The position numbers and the translations under genes are program-made. This document shows, piece by piece, positions 62,724 through 64,000 of a stretch of DNA of 64,000 bases. The notes under the pieces were generated by a model, which saw only the letters and a program-made list of their open reading frames with translations, had not been told where the DNA came from and made no database searches. The stretch lies in assembly GCF_009827325.1 (NCBI RefSeq), contig NZ_WTYC01000002.1, positions 62,001 through 126,000 on the forward strand, written 5' to 3'. Numbering within the stretch: the stretch's first letter is position 1; every line of letters begins with the position of its first letter. This stretch comes from Qipengyuania vulgaris (lineage in GTDB: Bacteria > Pseudomonadota > Alphaproteobacteria > Sphingomonadales > Sphingomonadaceae).

Positions 62724-63211
62724 GCGGGCTTGTCTCTATCTGCAGGGTTTGCGGCTCCTTAGCCATGAAGGGCTTAAGGCGCAAAGGGAAAGGCCGCGGG
62801 AGGGCGACGAGCACTTCGCAAGCGGCAAGCAGGCATGCAAAAACATCCGGCGGCGAGCCCGGACCGTAACGCCGGGGGAAGCACCTGCGCTCAAGCAGCC
62901 CGAAGGGCGGTAGCGCAAAGAAAAGGACGTGCTCTCAAGTAGCGCAAAGCGCGGTAGAGCAACAAAAAACAGATCACGCGGCCGGGCGAACCTTGCGCGA
63001 GGCGAGGCGTAGCCCCCGAGAGCGAGAATGACGGGGACCTTTTGCAGATTGCTCTGCTAAAGACCCCGCGGGCGGATGCCTGATCGGCGCGGTTCGGGTG
63101 GCGGCCCCGCCGGATCTTCATGCACTCAAGGCGGTCCGCCTCTGGCATCTGACGCGCACGATCAAAGCGACAAAAACGGGGTGGAATGCCGACTTCAGTA
63201 GCCAACCGCCA
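62724..63211. other. intergenic region upstream of pyrH with short hairpin repeats
   Basis: No supported gene. The first third should hold the pyrH promoter. Two REP-like hairpins lie at 62891-62962. The rest is GC-rich with short frames that are not protein-like. Confidence 0.5.
62891..62962. repeat. two GTAG-tailed hairpin repeats (REP-like)
   Basis: Two related units 44 bases apart. Unit 1: GCCC-GAA-GGGC (62898-62908) then GGTAG; unit 2: GCGC-AAA-GCGC (62942-62952) then GGTAG. The flanks TCAAG and GCAA also match. The stems differ by paired changes, so pairing is kept. Confidence 0.5.
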
Positions 63212-63637
63212 TCAGTGTGCAGGCTCCGAACATTGGAGATAGATAAAAGTCTTCGTTTTGGGATCAAACTCGATCTGTAGGGCAGTGCAATCTCTTCCTG
63301 CTACAGCCGGATAGTCTTCAAACTTCACCCATCGGCGATTGCCCGGTTGAAGGTCGGCGACGGATGGGCACGCGACTGGCCAAGAGTTGCCGTCCAACTC
63401 AGCCTCCTCGCATCCGTAATCGATCGGTCTCCGCTCTTCTATTTTAGTTGTGTAAGCGGCGTGAATCGATCCGCTATATTCGGTGTAGTAACGGGCATAG
63501 CGTTGTATGGGTAACGCGCCCACTGGCAAGATTATAGAGCTTTCGATTTCATCCATCAGTGCTTCATGGCGACCTGACTGATTTGAAGCGCAAGCCGACA
63601 GTGGGATAAACAATAATGTCGCAAATACTGCTCGCAT
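63212..63637 (-). CDS. hypothetical lipoprotein
   Basis: 141 residues from MRAVFATLLFIPLSACASNQ. Lipobox LSAC makes Cys16 the lipidated residue. The mature part contains ALPIQRYARYYTEYSGSIHAAYTT, DYGCEEAELDGNSWPVACPSVADLQPGNRRWVKFEDYPAVAGRDCTALQIEFDPKTKTFIYLQCSEPAH, with four cysteines that could form two disulfides. A longer frame to 63715 adds residues unlike a signal peptide. No family recognised. Confidence 0.7.
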   Translation of the reverse strand: MRAVFATLLFIPLSACASNQSGRHEALMDEIESSIILPVGALPIQRYARYYTEYSGSIHAAYTTKIEERRPIDYGCEEAELDGNSWPVACPSVADLQPGNRRWVKFEDYPAVAGRDCTALQIEFDPKTKTFIYLQCSEPAH

Positions 63638-63742
63638 AACGCATGCTTCGCACGGGCCTCCCCCGTCCGCAACGTCGACGTTACGGGAAGGTGGTGAACA
63701 CTGCGCTGGATCCAAACGGCAAGAGCGGGTTGGAGTGCGGAC

Positions 63743-64000
63743 CTACCCTTTGTCGTAGAATGTATGCCCTCGGTTGACGGGCAAGAATGCTTTCAGAAAA
63801 GACGCCTGCAATACTTCTTCGGCTTCCAGTTCAAGCTCAGCGATACCATCACGCATCCACCCAGTTTGACTATCTAGATTAGTGAAAACGCTTTCGCAGG
63901 CCTTCCATGTAGCCGCCTGTCGGTCGGACGCGAGCACATATCTGTGGCAGTACAGGCCAGCTGGCTGACTTACGTCCCGGTCATCCTCAGATGGTTCGAT
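63743..64000 (-). CDS. hypothetical protein, 5' end beyond the window
   Basis: The frame is open to the last base of the window, so the start is outside. Visible part, 85 codons, ends ATWKACESVFTNLDSQTGWMRDGIAELELEAEEVLQASFLKAFLPVNRGHTFYDKG. Tryptophans and acidic helices give it a real-protein look. A GTG at 63937 could start a shorter version. No family recognised. Confidence 0.5.
   Translation of the reverse strand: MEPSEDDRDVSQPAGLYCHRYVLASDRQAATWKACESVFTNLDSQTGWMRDGIAELELEAEEVLQASFLKAFLPVNRGHTFYDKG

Noticed and set aside
1-64000. CRISPR array, complete prophage or insertion sequence
   Set aside because: No regularly spaced repeats, cas genes, phage structural genes or transposase genes could be seen; the only mobility gene is the integrase relic.

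Overview
The window looks like a stretch of chromosome from an alphaproteobacterium of the Sphingomonadales, most likely the Erythrobacteraceae (Erythrobacter, Qipengyuania, Altererythrobacter group). This is a judgement from protein style and gene order: the pyrH-frr-uppS-cdsA-dxr-rseP-bamA-skp-fabZ block, the CcmC-D-E-F-G-H-I cluster, small sphingomonad-type proteins and a relic of a bacteriochlorophyll gene. No marker such as 16S rRNA is present.

Layout. (1) 1-12.2 kb is accessory: DUF488 and DUF2945 genes, an FMN glutamate-synthase-like oxidoreductase, an MgtC-type membrane protein, a hipBA toxin-antitoxin pair with its own operator array, a decayed gene, a nucleotidyltransferase-fold toxin-like gene with a palindromic operator that is also found in front of hipBA, several small proteins, a thermonuclease-like gene, a two-gene operon pairing a YqcI/YcgG (GntA-type) haem hydroxylase homologue with a DUF1989 protein, and a cytochrome c lipoprotein. 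(2) 12.2-17.9 kb is an acyl-CoA cluster on the plus strand (thiolase-like protein, crotonase, MaoC-type dehydratase, acyl-CoA dehydrogenase) with a WecB/TagA/CpsF glycosyltransferase inside it. (3) 18.0-19.15 kb holds a truncated bchI next to a divergent tspO, probably the last remains of a photosynthesis gene cluster. (4) 19.16-24.62 kb is a small integrated island: a perfect 48-bp direct repeat links a displaced tRNA 3' half on the left to an intact tRNA-Met(CAT) on the right, with an integrase C-terminal relic beside the tRNA; its cargo is an exported amidohydrolase, a membrane-anchored serine hydrolase, a DUF3667 protein and a small membrane protein.

(5) 24.7-53.6 kb is mostly core: 2H phosphoesterase, mltG, fabF, acpP, a ferritin-like stress protein, aspS, rnd, oxyR, pgsA, an LplT-like MFS carrier, a TPP enzyme, csbD, an EVE protein, a GGDEF-EAL protein, dapF-mtaB-ftsY-yciB, a cold-shock gene, kup, the cytochrome c maturation operon (ccmA and ccmB are not here), an amino-acid dehydrogenase, tRNA-His, a prolyl hydroxylase, a DksA-type zinc finger protein and rpmE. 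(6) 53.7-62.7 kb is the outer-membrane, lipid and isoprenoid operon on the minus strand. (7) 62.7-64 kb is intergenic sequence with short GTAG-tailed hairpin repeats, then a lipoprotein and a gene cut by the window edge.

The items most worth following are the YqcI/YcgG-DUF1989 operon, the bchI relic, the tRNA-Met island, the two nested operator systems around hipBA, and a canonical EF-hand loop inside the periplasmic chaperone Skp/OmpH.
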